A stretch of 64,000 nucleotides of DNA from Mycolicibacterium bacteremicum (GCF_943913955.1 NZ_CALUAE010000019.1:1-64000), one strand, 5' to 3'; numbered from the stretch's first letter, positions 9,303 through 19,936 are shown. A program made the numbers and translations. Notes: generated by a model from the sequence alone, not told the origin.

Positions 9303-9856
9303 GTGGGTGCTCCCAACGCGTCGAGTACTTCGGACAACCAATCGATGGCGCCTTCTTCGGCGCGGATGCCGCCGCGCAGCACCAGGTATTGATGCAGTTC
9401 GGGCCCGCTGAGTCGGGCCGGGTCGGGGAACTGGCGCTTCTCGAATCCGCGGTAGGTGTCCAGGAGCACCGTGCGCTCCGCGCGCAACGCGGCCGCCTGC
9501 GCGCGCACGGCGCCGACGTCGCCGTAGCCGCACGCACGGACCTTGACGGCCAGATCCCGGGTGCGGTTGTCCGCGACGGTCGACCCCCGCCCCGACAGCG
9601 GCTCGGCGATCCAGCGGGCCAGTTCGACCCGGCCGGCCGCGGTGACGGAGTAGACCTTCTTGTCCGGCCGGCCACGCTGGGCGACCTCGCGGACCTGCAC
9701 CCAGTCATCGGACTCCATGGTGCGCAGCGTCCGGTAGATCTGCTGATGGGTGGCCGACCAGAAGTACCCGATGGATCGATCGAACCGGCGGGCCAACTCG
9801 TAGCCCGAACCGTCCTGTTCGCAGAGCGATACCAGGATCGCGTGCGGCAGTGCCAT
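9299..9856 (-). CDS. PadR-family transcriptional regulator
   Basis: A 185-residue protein starting MALPHAILVSL, with a winged helix (GYELARRF, then THQQIYRTLRTMESDDWV) and the wing RGRPDKKVYSVTAAG, typical of PadR. A helical dimerisation domain of Vir type follows. It is first in an operon with fadH and probably controls it. TAGGGT lies 6 nt before the ATG, suggesting a leaderless message. A strong dyad at 9888-9901 overlaps the expected -35, so autorepression is likely. It matches Rv1176c in position and family. Confidence 0.9.
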   Translation of the reverse strand: MALPHAILVSLCEQDGSGYELARRFDRSIGYFWSATHQQIYRTLRTMESDDWVQVREVAQRGRPDKKVYSVTAAGRVELARWIAEPLSGRGSTVADNRTRDLAVKVRACGYGDVGAVRAQAAALRAERTVLLDTYRGFEKRQFPDPARLSGPELHQYLVLRGGIRAEEGAIDWLSEVLDALGAPT

Positions 9857-9862
9857 GTCGGC

Positions 9863-9901
9863 ACCCTATGCGGTACCAGCGGTCCTATGCAACAAGTTGC
9901 A
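9863..9901 (-). promoter_or_regulatory. padR promoter and probable PadR operator
   Basis: On the minus strand the -10 TAGGGT (9868-9863) lies 6 nt from the padR ATG. TGCAAC-aa-GTTGCA (9888-9901) is a 6+6 perfect dyad placed where the -35 would be. Its position fits an autoregulatory repressor site. Confidence 0.55.
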
Positions 9902-9951
9902 CAGCGGGCGATTCTGCGCGTGGTGACTAGGCCTTTTGTATATGCGACGTC

Positions 9952-9993
9952 TAGTATCAGTAACCACACGCCGCCTTGACCGGGCGGCGTGTG
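9952..9993 (+). promoter_or_regulatory. fdxC promoter -10 and leader hairpin
   Basis: TAGTAT at 9952-9957 fits a TANNNT -10. Just downstream, CACACGCCGCC (9965-9975) pairs perfectly over 11 bp with GGCGGCGTGTG (9983-9993), with a 7-nt loop. If transcription starts near 9964, this hairpin caps the 5' end of a roughly 160-nt leader before fdxC. It could protect the message or act as a regulatory structure. Confidence 0.45.
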
Positions 9994-10122
9994 AAGTTAG
10001 GACACACTGAGACGCACGTCCAGTTACGGGCCGTTCATACTGGCCCGCGGGCGCTCGCTCAGCGGGTCCCGACCAAGAACTGAAACACCCGACCAGCAGC
10101 CCACTGGACAGGAGAAACATCA

Positions 10123-10443
10123 GTGACGTACGTCATTGCCGAGCCCTGCGTCGACGTCAAGGACAAGGCCTGCATCGAGGAGTGCCCTGTCGATTGCATC
10201 TACGAGGGTGGCCGGATGCTGTACATCCACCCCGACGAGTGCGTCGACTGCGGCGCCTGCGAGCCGGTGTGCCCGGTCGAGGCCATCTACTACGAAGATG
10301 ACGTGCCCGACCAGTGGAGCAGCTACACGCAGAGCAACGCGGACTTCTTCAGCGAGCTGGGCTCGCCCGGCGGCGCGTCGAAGGTCGGCCAGACCGACAA
10401 CGACCCGCAGTCCATCAAGGACCTCGAGCCCAAGGGCGAGTGA
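10123..10443 (+). CDS. fdxC: Seven-iron ferredoxin FdxC
   Basis: A 106-residue [3Fe-4S][4Fe-4S] ferredoxin. Cysteines 9, 17, 21, 25 and 40, 43, 46, 50 lie in CVDVKDKACIEECPVDC and CVDCGACEPVCP, the pattern of seven-iron ferredoxins. An acidic C-terminal extension is typical. It is a low-potential electron carrier, probably for cytochromes P450 and other oxidoreductases. GGAGAA precedes the GTG start. Its stop overlaps the start of the aminotransferase (GTGA). It matches Rv1177. No DosR-type box was found upstream, consistent with fdxC rather than the hypoxia gene fdxA. Confidence 0.95.
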   Translation: MTYVIAEPCVDVKDKACIEECPVDCIYEGGRMLYIHPDECVDCGACEPVCPVEAIYYEDDVPDQWSSYTQSNADFFSELGSPGGASKVGQTDNDPQSIKDLEPKGE

Positions 10444-11549
10444 CCGCGACACGTTCGGCCATCTCGGCCAAGCTGCCGGTGTTCCCCTGGGACACACTGG
10501 CCGACGTCACCGCCACGGCGCGCGCACACCCTGACGGCATCGTCGACCTCTCGGTCGGCACGCCGGTGGACGACGTCGCCCCGGTGATCCGCGATGCGCT
10601 GGCCCAGGCCAGCGCTGCACCCGGATACCCGACGACCGCGGGTACGCCGGCGCTGCGTGCGGCGATCCACGACGCGCTGGAGCGCCGGTTCGGTATCACC
10701 GGCGTCGCGGCCGAGGCCGTGCTGCCCGTCATCGGCACCAAGGAGCTCATCGCCTGGTTGCCGACCCTGCTCGGCCTGGGTGCCGGGGACACCGTGGTGA
10801 TCCCCGAGCTGGCCTACCCGACCTACGACGTCGGCGCGCGGCTGGCCGGCGCCCAGATCCTGGCGGCCGACTCGCTGACCCAGATCGGCCCGCAGACACC
10901 GTCGCTGATCTATCTGAACTCACCGAGCAACCCGACCGGTCGGGTGCTGGGCCTGGACCATCTGCGCAAGGTGGTCGGCTGGGCGCGCGAACGTGGCGTG
11001 CTGATCGCCTCCGATGAGTGCTACCTCGGCCTGGCCTGGGATGCCGCACCGCTGTCGGTGCTGCACCCGTCGGTGTGCGACGGTGACCACACCGGTCTGC
11101 TGGCCATCCACTCGCTGTCGAAGACCTCGTCACTGGCCGGGTATCGCGGCGGTTTCGTCGCCGGCGACCCGGCCGTGGTGACCGAACTGCTGGCGGTGCG
11201 CAAGCACGCCGGGATGATGGTCCCCGGTCCGGTGCAGGCGGCCATGGTCGCCGGCCTGACCGACGACGAGCACGTCGCCGCGCAGCGCGAACGCTACGCC
11301 CACCGGCGGGTGCTGCTGATGCCCGCGCTGCAGAAGGCCGGTTTCACCATCGACCACTCCGAGGCGGGGCTGTACCTGTGGGCCACCCGCGGGGAACCCT
11401 GCCGGGACACCCTGGCCTGGCTGGCGCAGCGCGGAATCCTGGTGGCGCCCGGCGAGTTCTACGGCCCGGCCGGCGCCCAGCACGTGCGGGTGGCGCTGAC
11501 GGCCACCGACGAACGTATCGAGGCCGCCGTCGCCCGGCTGGCGGACTGA
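10440..11549 (+). CDS. dapC: Succinyldiaminopimelate aminotransferase (DapC-type)
   Basis: A 369-residue fold-type I PLP aminotransferase. The PLP lysine is in IHSLSKTSSLAGYRGGFVAG, with the SPSNPTGRVL motif upstream. The start is the GTG overlapping the fdxC stop. Proteins next to fdxC in corynebacteria and mycobacteria are annotated as N-succinyl-L,L-diaminopimelate aminotransferase, the step between DapD and DapE, both of which lie later in this window. The PLP family is certain; the substrate is inferred from the locus. It matches Rv1178. Confidence 0.82.
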   Translation: MTATRSAISAKLPVFPWDTLADVTATARAHPDGIVDLSVGTPVDDVAPVIRDALAQASAAPGYPTTAGTPALRAAIHDALERRFGITGVAAEAVLPVIGTKELIAWLPTLLGLGAGDTVVIPELAYPTYDVGARLAGAQILAADSLTQIGPQTPSLIYLNSPSNPTGRVLGLDHLRKVVGWARERGVLIASDECYLGLAWDAAPLSVLHPSVCDGDHTGLLAIHSLSKTSSLAGYRGGFVAGDPAVVTELLAVRKHAGMMVPGPVQAAMVAGLTDDEHVAAQRERYAHRRVLLMPALQKAGFTIDHSEAGLYLWATRGEPCRDTLAWLAQRGILVAPGEFYGPAGAQHVRVALTATDERIEAAVARLAD

Positions 11550-11550
11550 T

Positions 11551-12345
11551 TCAGCGGCACTGCCGATAGACGTGGCCCGCAGCGCCTGCCGCGGTGAGGT
11601 CGCGGTCCCGGAGGATGGTCTGCGGGGCACGCTCGCCTGAGGCGCAGACGTCGGCGAACGGCGCCGGCAGATTGTCGGCATACTCGATCTGCAGCACATG
11701 CTCGCCGTACGTGGCGGTGTAGGCATCGCATTCGTCGTAGGCGGCGCATTCCTCGGTGACCGCGAAATCGAAACCCAGCTCCCCGCGCCCGATCCCGGTG
11801 ATCTCGGCGGCGTTCTTCTGACCGATCGCCATCCCGCGTCCATGCGCCAGTGCCGCGTAACCGCGGGCCAGTTCCAGCGCACCGGACCGGTCGACACCCG
11901 GATAGCGGGTGAAGGTGTCCAGGTTGTCGATCTCGATGGCGTCGAACCCGTTGTCCGCGCAGCGGTTCAGGCTCGGGGTGAGTACCTCCAGGATCACGGT
12001 GCGCTGGTTCGGCGTCGAGGGGTCCAGGATGTACTCGTCGGGCCACTCGGCATCGACGACCGGCGCGCCCGACCCGTCACGCAGCAGTGCTGCGGGGTGC
12101 CTGGTCACCCAATCGGTGCCCGGCTGAGTCTGAAATCCGTTGACGTAGCAGATGTTGTAGGCCCCCGGCAGTGGCGCCGCGGTGGAGTCACGGACGACGA
12201 CGGCCAGCCCCTCGGTGTCCGACGGGCCGCCGAGCTGGTAGTCGAACCCACCTGTGGTGGGCGGTAGCGTCACCGGGGCAGCCGAGGCCTGCGGGCACGG
12301 TGGGAGGATCAGTATGGCTGCGACGACGGCCGAGAAGCCTTTCAC
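11551..12345 (-). CDS. Secreted GH114/TM1410-like glycosidase
   Basis: A 264-residue exported protein with a signal peptide (MKGFSAVVAAILILPPCPQA, cleavage near ASA). The mature part resembles endo-alpha-1,4-polygalactosaminidase (GH114) TIM barrels: YNICYVNGFQTQPG, then AEWPDEYILD, FDAIEIDNLDTF and IGQKNAAE, carrying likely acidic catalytic residues. The substrate is inferred only: a galactosamine-containing glycan, which mycobacterial arabinogalactan carries. Its ATG overlaps the response regulator stop, so it is the last gene of a four-gene unit and a candidate output of the two-component system. It is convergent with dapC and only 1 base away. Confidence 0.72.
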   Translation of the reverse strand: MKGFSAVVAAILILPPCPQASAAPVTLPPTTGGFDYQLGGPSDTEGLAVVVRDSTAAPLPGAYNICYVNGFQTQPGTDWVTRHPAALLRDGSGAPVVDAEWPDEYILDPSTPNQRTVILEVLTPSLNRCADNGFDAIEIDNLDTFTRYPGVDRSGALELARGYAALAHGRGMAIGQKNAAEITGIGRGELGFDFAVTEECAAYDECDAYTATYGEHVLQIEYADNLPAPFADVCASGERAPQTILRDRDLTAAGAAGHVYRQCR

Positions 12346-12983
12346 GTCAAAAGTCCCAGTGACATTGCCGTGGTGACGGCGGCGGTGCGATCCGAGACAT
12401 CCAGCTTGGCGAACACCCGCAGCAGGTGCGTCTTCACGGTGGCCTCGCTGATGTGCAGCGACCGCCCGATCTCGGCGTTGGTGTGCCCACGCGAAACCAA
12501 CGCCAGCACCTGCGCTTCCCGCGCGGTCAGGCCCGCATGCACCGGTTCCCGCATCAGACCGAGTAACCGGCCCGCAACAGACGGGGCCAGCACCGTCTTG
12601 CCGGCCGCGGCATCGCGCACTGCCGCAGCGAGTTCGGTGCGCGACGCATCTTTGAGTAGGTACCCCGCCGCGCCGGCCTCCACAGCACGAAGAATATCGG
12701 CATCGGTCTCGTAGGTGGTGACGACGACGATCCGCGTCTCTGGAAGCTGCGCCAGGATACGTCTGGTGGCGGTGACCCCGTCCCCGTCTGGCATCCGCAG
12801 ATCCATCAGGATGACGTCCGGTCGTAGCGCCGCGGCCATGGTGAGTGCCTCGTTACCGGACGCGGCCTCCCCGACGACGGCCAGACCGTCCTCGGCGTCG
12901 ATCATGCCGCGCAACCCTTCCCGGACCATCGGATGGTCATCGACGAGCAGAACTGTGCACATGCGGCGATGGTTGCCGGTCAC
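12342..12983 (-). CDS. NarL/FixJ-type response regulator
   Basis: A 213-residue regulator. The receiver domain has the acidic pair in VLLVDDHPMV, the phosphoacceptor Asp in VILMDLRMPD, and a conserved Lys in LLKDAS. The LuxR helix-turn-helix near residues 150-205 reads LTAREAQVLALVSRGHTNAE. The GTG start at 12983 overlaps the kinase stop (GTGA). An ATG at 12962 giving MCTVLLVDDH is an alternative and fits the family N-terminus better. It pairs with the adjacent kinase. Confidence 0.92.
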   Translation of the reverse strand: MTGNHRRMCTVLLVDDHPMVREGLRGMIDAEDGLAVVGEAASGNEALTMAAALRPDVILMDLRMPDGDGVTATRRILAQLPETRIVVVTTYETDADILRAVEAGAAGYLLKDASRTELAAAVRDAAAGKTVLAPSVAGRLLGLMREPVHAGLTAREAQVLALVSRGHTNAEIGRSLHISEATVKTHLLRVFAKLDVSDRTAAVTTAMSLGLLT

Positions 12984-14146
12984 AGCGGGACCTCGATCTG
13001 CACGCGGACCCCACTTTCCGACAGGACCGTCATGGTGCCGCCGACCTGCGACACCCGCGAGCGCATACCGCGCAGACCGAAACCGTCGATGTGGCGGTGG
13101 GGAAGGCCTTTCCCGTTGTCCGACACCACCAACCGCACCGCGTCCGGGGTGCGTTCCAGGGCGACGCGTGCGGTGTCGGCTCCGGAGTGCCGGCGGATGT
13201 TGGACAGTGCCTCCTGTGCGGCGCGTAGCAGGACGACGTCGCCGGCCATCCCGACCGTCGGGGTGTCCTCGGCGACCCGGCAGTCCAGCGCCATCTCCGT
13301 CTCATCTCCGAATGCCCGGCACAACCGCCGGATTGCCGCGGGCAGGGTCGCGCCGTCGAGTGCGTTCGGCGTCAGCTCTGCCACCATGGTCCGGGCCTCG
13401 GCAAGGTTTTCGCGCGCGGTGGTCTGGATCAGGGTCAGGTGGTGCGCCGCCGCCTCCCGGTCGGTGGACAGCTCCGCCTCGATCGCCTGGGTGAGGGCGA
13501 CGATGCTGGTGAAGCCCTGGGCCAGCGTGTCATGGATCTCGCGGGCCAGCCTTTCCCGCTCGGCCGCGACACCGGCTTGCCGTGACAGGCTTGCGGTTTC
13601 GGCCCGGCTGTCGCGCAGCTCGGCGACCAACCGGGCCAGCACCATGCGCTGACGCACCGACGACACGACCATGATCCCGATGATCGGCCCCGCCACCAGG
13701 CCGATGAAGGTCATCGCGACTGCCACCGCGAAATGCGGGGAACCCGGGCCCGACACCGCGAGTTCCAAGCCGAGCGGCAGCAGCGTGATCAGGATGGACG
13801 CGGTCACGCCGGCTGCGAGCGGCAGGGTCGAGAACACCACCGGGAACAGCGCCGGAATCGCCGCCACCGCCACCGGCGCGCACACCATGGCCACGGCCCA
13901 CAGTGTGAGCGCCACGGCGATGTAGAGCAACGGACGCAAGCCGACCGCGCCCATCCGCGGTATCCACCGCCCGGCGACGATCAGCCACCCGGCCATCACG
14001 GTCAATGCGATGGTGGCCCCGATGGGGGAGCGGCCGGGCACTCGATCGTCGAGCAGGTGTACCGCACCGATCGCGACGGCGCAGATACCGGCCGCATAGA
14101 GATCCCACAGCCAGTGCCACGTCGCGTGGTCGGGCCCGCCTTTCAT
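12980..14146 (-). CDS. Membrane histidine kinase (HisKA_3/NarL partner type)
   Basis: A 388-residue kinase with about five N-terminal transmembrane segments and almost no extracellular domain, so it probably senses the membrane or works through a partner. The phosphoaccepting His205 is in LAREIHDTLAQGF (HisKA_3). The ATPase domain shows EALSNIRRHSG, DNGKGL and GFGLRGMRSRV. TAGCAT (14158-14153) lies 6 nt before the ATG and overlaps the stop of the carotenoid oxygenase gene, so the kinase may also have its own leaderless promoter inside the operon. The ligand is unknown. Confidence 0.92.
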   Translation of the reverse strand: MKGGPDHATWHWLWDLYAAGICAVAIGAVHLLDDRVPGRSPIGATIALTVMAGWLIVAGRWIPRMGAVGLRPLLYIAVALTLWAVAMVCAPVAVAAIPALFPVVFSTLPLAAGVTASILITLLPLGLELAVSGPGSPHFAVAVAMTFIGLVAGPIIGIMVVSSVRQRMVLARLVAELRDSRAETASLSRQAGVAAERERLAREIHDTLAQGFTSIVALTQAIEAELSTDREAAAHHLTLIQTTARENLAEARTMVAELTPNALDGATLPAAIRRLCRAFGDETEMALDCRVAEDTPTVGMAGDVVLLRAAQEALSNIRRHSGADTARVALERTPDAVRLVVSDNGKGLPHRHIDGFGLRGMRSRVSQVGGTMTVLSESGVRVQIEVPL

Positions 14147-14155
14147 CGGCCGATG

Positions 14156-15616
14156 CTAACCGGTCCGGGGGACCCAGTTGCCGTGGAAGCCGTGCGGAAT
14201 CCGGCACGGCAGGTGGACCACGGCGACGGTCTCTAGCGACTGGGCATCCAGCAGCACCAGATCGCTACGGTCGCTGCTGCGGTGGTAGACGAAGCCCATG
14301 ACCACGCCGTCGTCCTCGGCGGCGTCCGGTGCGGTGGGGACGAACACGAATTCGCCGGGCTCGCCGTCGTCGGCGAAGGTGATCCGGTGGGTCTGCCCGG
14401 TCTGCAGGTCGTGGCGCAGCAGCGCCGACGGCACCGATCCGTCGTCGGTCGGGGTACTGCCCACGCTGTATCCATATCGGTGTCTCTTGCCGACCTTGCG
14501 TTCGTCGACGCGCGGGAATTCCTGGGACCGGTCGTCCAGGCGCTCGGTGGCGACCCGGCCGGAGAGCAGATCGACGGTCCAACGGTCCAAGGTCGGTGGC
14601 TCGAACAGCTTGGTGCCGGTGGTGAACACCGATGGATGTGACACCACGTCGAGGATCAATGTCGGTCCGTCCTCGTAGGCGTTGAGCGGATGGAAGACGT
14701 AGCACTGTGGTACGTCGAACCAGCGGATGTCGTCGTGTCCGTCCCGCCGCAGCACCCCGACACGTGCCTGCTTCTCCGGTGCCCAGCGATACGGCATCGT
14801 GCTCAGGCCGCGTCGTGATAGTTCCGAGCCACGCAGCACCGCGCGGACCAGCGCATCAGGCGCGGAATGTGTTGCCACGAAACGGCTCACAGCTTGCCTG
14901 GCGGTACCTGCGCCGAAGTCCAGCGCGACCGGCAGGTCGTAGAGGACGACGTAGTGTTCGGTCAGCGAGAAGTCGTGCATCATGGTCTGCTGGTCAAGCG
15001 CTATGTCGGTGACATGGCGCACCAGGCCATCGGTGCCGGTGACGGTGTAGCGAACAGCGTTGCCGCGCATCGGGTGATAGGACACGGCGTGCAGCTCACC
15101 GGTGTCGGGATCGCGTTTGGGGTGCGCGCTGTACCCGGCGGTGAGGGTGCCGGAGAAGTCCGATCCGCCGATGGTGTCGAGTTCCTCGGTCAGTTCATAA
15201 GGGCGGGCGCCCGCCTCGGCGAGCACCAATGTGCGTCCGGCGTGGCCGATGATGTTGGTGTTGGCGGCGAAATCGAAGCCGGCGCCGCGCGCGCCACGAG
15301 GCCAGCGCTCGCCCAGGTCTCGGGACACCGCGGCCGACCGGACCCAACGGTTGCGATACCAGTGCGCGGTCCCATCGGCCAGTCGCAGGCCGTGCGCCAT
15401 TCCGTCGCCCATGAACCAGTGGTAGGTCGCGGGGTTCGGATCGCCGAGTGGATTGGGACCGGTACGAAGGTACCGGCCGTCCAGGTGGTCGGGAATGGTG
15501 CCTGTGACGTGAAGGTCGATGGCGGTGACCTCTTCGGTGACGGGCGCGTAGTTGCCTGCCAGGAATGGGTTGGCCGACGGCCGGCGCGGTGCTGCGGTGA
15601 GGGTGGGCTGGCTCAT
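14156..15616 (-). CDS. Carotenoid cleavage oxygenase family protein
   Basis: A 486-residue seven-blade-propeller non-haem iron dioxygenase of the RPE65/CCD family. The opening FLAGNYAPVTEEVTAIDLHV and LDGRYLRTGPNP are typical. Four iron-ligand histidine contexts are visible: SAHPKRD, MMHDFSLTEHY, YVFHPLNAYED and IPHGFHGNW (His478). It would cleave a carotenoid or related polyene to apocarotenals. No carotenoid biosynthesis gene is in the window. It lies 9 bases upstream of the kinase gene on the same strand, an unusual pairing. Confidence 0.9.
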   Translation of the reverse strand: MSQPTLTAAPRRPSANPFLAGNYAPVTEEVTAIDLHVTGTIPDHLDGRYLRTGPNPLGDPNPATYHWFMGDGMAHGLRLADGTAHWYRNRWVRSAAVSRDLGERWPRGARGAGFDFAANTNIIGHAGRTLVLAEAGARPYELTEELDTIGGSDFSGTLTAGYSAHPKRDPDTGELHAVSYHPMRGNAVRYTVTGTDGLVRHVTDIALDQQTMMHDFSLTEHYVVLYDLPVALDFGAGTARQAVSRFVATHSAPDALVRAVLRGSELSRRGLSTMPYRWAPEKQARVGVLRRDGHDDIRWFDVPQCYVFHPLNAYEDGPTLILDVVSHPSVFTTGTKLFEPPTLDRWTVDLLSGRVATERLDDRSQEFPRVDERKVGKRHRYGYSVGSTPTDDGSVPSALLRHDLQTGQTHRITFADDGEPGEFVFVPTAPDAAEDDGVVMGFVYHRSSDRSDLVLLDAQSLETVAVVHLPCRIPHGFHGNWVPRTG

Positions 15617-15700
15617 GGTTCGATCCTGCAGCGGACAGGCGGTTCTCGGAACGTCCGCACGGTCGAATCGGGAGTCAACCGAAAGGTGGACATTCGATGC

Positions 15701-17254
15701 TCACGCGGTGGCGCGCAGACTGAGCGCCAGCAGTAGTCGCACATCGGGATCGGCCAACGAGGAGCCGAGGACCTGCTCGATGCGGCGGACCCGGTAGCGC
15801 ACGGTGTTGGGGTGCACGTGCAGCGCCTCGGCCGCCGCCGCGACATCGCCGAAGCTGTCCAGGTACACGCTCAACGTGTGCGCGAGCATCGGTTCGTCGG
15901 CACGCAGTGCGCTGACCCGCGGATCGATGAGCCGCTCGTCGGCGGCGACGGCCGTGATGATCTCATCGAGCAGCACCGTGGTGCGTGCCTCGGCCAGCGA
16001 TGTGACCGCCGCCAATGCGCCCGGGTGGCGGTGCGCGCTGTCGAGCACCCGGTCCACCTCGCGACGGGCGGCCGCGGCGCCGGCGAGACCGGGGACCGGT
16101 GCGGCGATCACCGCGCGCAGATCCACCCCCAACTCGGTGCGTAGCGACGAGACCGTGCTGCGCACCCAGGAGGTGAGCGTCCGATTGGCCGCCGGGAACA
16201 ACACGTACGCCCGCGCGCCCGATGAGGCGATCTGGGCGTCGGCCCGAAAGGCGCCGGCACTCAACGCCAGCACATCGGCCAGGCGTCCGCCGGGCACCGC
16301 ACCGTCGAATCCGATGACCGCGGCCCGGCCGTCGGCGACGATGCCGAGTTCGCGGGCGACAACCTCGAAGTCCACCGTCTCCGAGGAGAATCCGAGCAAT
16401 TCGCGGACCCGCACCGCATCGCTGGACGGTGTTGCCGCCAGCCGGGCCATGATGCGGCCGGCGAGCACCGCCGCGCCGCGCACCACCTCCTCGGCGTCCC
16501 CGGCCAGCGGCCGGTCACCCTGCTGGACCCAGATGGTGCCGATGAAAGCCGGTGCGCGCCGGGCGTCGACGGTCGCGGTGAAGATCCCGATCGCCAGGCG
16601 CGGCCGCAGCCCGAGTTCGGGGCGTTCGGCGACCCGGACGGGGTCGGGCCGGGCGCGCAACGCGTCGAAGATGCCGCGCCGGGCGATCCAGGCAAGGTGC
16701 TCCGGCGGCCCGGCGCGGCCGAGGATCGACAGCCGGCGCAGGTCGTCGGCCTCGTCGTTGGACGCCGAATAGGCCAGGACATGCGATTCGGCGTCTTCGA
16801 TGCTGACCATGCCGTGCGTGCGCTCCGCAATCGACTGGGCCAGACCGAACAGATCGGTGCCCGAGTCGTGCTCGGCACCGTCGCCGTGATGGTCGAAGAC
16901 GTGATCGACGAGCCGGTACAGGCGCTCCCACCGGGCGCGGGGGTCCACCGCCACCACCGCGGTGCCGGCCTGGGTGGCGCGTCGGATCACCTCGGCGCCC
17001 GGGTGCTTGACGAAGATGGCGGCGGGGGAGTGGCCGTGTCGGTCGAGCCAACCGATGATGTCGGCGCCGTCGGCGCCCAGCAGGAAGAAGATGTCGGCGG
17101 ACCCGGCCGCCGCGGCCAGGCCGAGTCGCATGTCGTCGGCGTCCAGCAACGCCGCCGAGGACACCGTGAGATCCAACCCGCGCGGGGCGTCGACCAGGCT
17201 GACCAGAGTGGCGTCGAGGGCCAGCAGCAGCTGGCCGAGGCTGACACCACGCAT
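15701..17254 (-). CDS. pruC: PucR-type regulator of proline utilisation (PruC-like)
   Basis: A 517-residue regulator with an N-terminal PucR-like region, a GAF-like middle (about residues 140-270) and a C-terminal helix-turn-helix of the PucR/CdaR type (HVHPNTVRYRVRRIEQVL). It diverges from rocA-pruB. Its M. tuberculosis counterpart, Rv1186c, has been described as PruC, the activator of the proline genes. TACGAT (17268-17263) lies 8 nt before the ATG, suggesting a leaderless message. The dyad at 17275-17288 is the obvious binding site candidate. Confidence 0.88.
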   Translation of the reverse strand: MRGVSLGQLLLALDATLVSLVDAPRGLDLTVSSAALLDADDMRLGLAAAAGSADIFFLLGADGADIIGWLDRHGHSPAAIFVKHPGAEVIRRATQAGTAVVAVDPRARWERLYRLVDHVFDHHGDGAEHDSGTDLFGLAQSIAERTHGMVSIEDAESHVLAYSASNDEADDLRRLSILGRAGPPEHLAWIARRGIFDALRARPDPVRVAERPELGLRPRLAIGIFTATVDARRAPAFIGTIWVQQGDRPLAGDAEEVVRGAAVLAGRIMARLAATPSSDAVRVRELLGFSSETVDFEVVARELGIVADGRAAVIGFDGAVPGGRLADVLALSAGAFRADAQIASSGARAYVLFPAANRTLTSWVRSTVSSLRTELGVDLRAVIAAPVPGLAGAAAARREVDRVLDSAHRHPGALAAVTSLAEARTTVLLDEIITAVAADERLIDPRVSALRADEPMLAHTLSVYLDSFGDVAAAAEALHVHPNTVRYRVRRIEQVLGSSLADPDVRLLLALSLRATA

Positions 17255-17262
17255 ACTGTCTG

Positions 17263-17288
17263 ATCGTACTAGTCACACGTGTACGTGT
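17263..17288. promoter_or_regulatory. pruC promoter and ACACGT-gt-ACGTGT operator
   Basis: ACACGT-gt-ACGTGT (17275-17288) is a 6+6 perfect dyad between divergent pruC and rocA, 50 bases before the rocA start. The pruC -10 (TACGAT) lies at 17263-17268. The symmetry and position suggest a PruC site controlling both genes. Confidence 0.5.
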
Positions 17289-17338
17289 TGGCGCATCGGA
17301 CAACAGAATGTGGGCAGCGGCGCGCGATCCTGACAGCC

Positions 17339-18978
<1,640 letters not shown>

Positions 18979-18982
<4 letters not shown>

Positions 18983-19926
18983 GCGTGTTCACCAGGGTGG
19001 CCCGCCCGGCGATCCTGGCGGCAGCCAAACGGGACGGGCTACGCCGCACCGCGGAACGGCTGCCGGTCACCCGGGAGGTGGTGCACCGTTTCGTGCCCGG
19101 AGAAACCGTTGCCGACGTCATGACTTCGGTTGCCATTCTTCGTGATTCGCAGCGCATGGTGTCCATCGACCACCTCGGTGAGGACGTCACCGACACCGTG
19201 ACCGCCGCCGCGACGGTACAGGCCTACCTCGGCCTCCTCGACGCGCTGAGCGACCACACCGAAACCGGCGGCCGGGTCCGCCCATTGGAGGTGTCACTGA
19301 AGCTGTCGGCGCTGGGCCAGGCCCTCGCGCAGGACGGCGAGAAGGTGGCGCTGGAGAACGCCCGCGCCATCTGCGAGCGGGCCGCCGCGGTCGGGGTCTG
19401 GGTGACCGTCGACGCCGAGGACCACACCACCACCGATTCGACCCTGTCCATCGTGCGGGACCTGCGCGTCGACTTCCCCTGGGTCGGCACCGTGCTGCAG
19501 GCGTACCTGAAGCGCACGCCCGCGGACTGCGCCTGCTTCGCCGATGCGCGGATCCGGTTGTGCAAGGGTGCCTATGACGAGCCTGCCTCGGTGGCGCACC
19601 GGGACGCCGAGACGGTCACCGAGGCCTATCTGCGGTGCCTGCGCATCCTGATGGCCGGCACCGGATACCCGATGGTGGCCTCACACGACCCGGCGATCAT
19701 CGCCGCGGTGCCCGGCCTGGTCGCCGAACACGGTCGGGGCGCTGACGATTTCGAATACCAGATGCTCTACGGCATCCGGGACGACGAACAGCGCCGGCTG
19801 GCCGCGGCGGGCAACCACGTCCGCGTCTACGTGCCGTTCGGTACCCAGTGGTACGGCTACTTCGTCCGCCGGCTCGCCGAACGACCGGCCAACCTCACGT
19901 TCTTCCTGCGGGCGCTGGTGGACTGA
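18979..19926 (+). CDS. pruB: Proline dehydrogenase (monofunctional)
   Basis: A 315-residue FAD-dependent TIM-barrel enzyme that oxidises proline to P5C and passes electrons to the respiratory chain. Motifs include VSLKLSALG, IRLCKGAYDEPASV (substrate and flavin binding) and the C-terminal YVPFGTQWYGYFVRRLAERP, whose double arginine binds the proline carboxylate. Its start overlaps the rocA stop, which favours stoichiometric synthesis of the two enzymes. It is convergent with the SnoaL-like gene. It matches Rv1188. Confidence 0.95.
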
Positions 19927-19936
19927 GCGGGCGGGA

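Noticed and set aside
9921..10010. DosR box upstream of fdxC
   Set aside because: No GGGACTTTAGTCCC-like sequence is present; the ferredoxin is the fdxC type.
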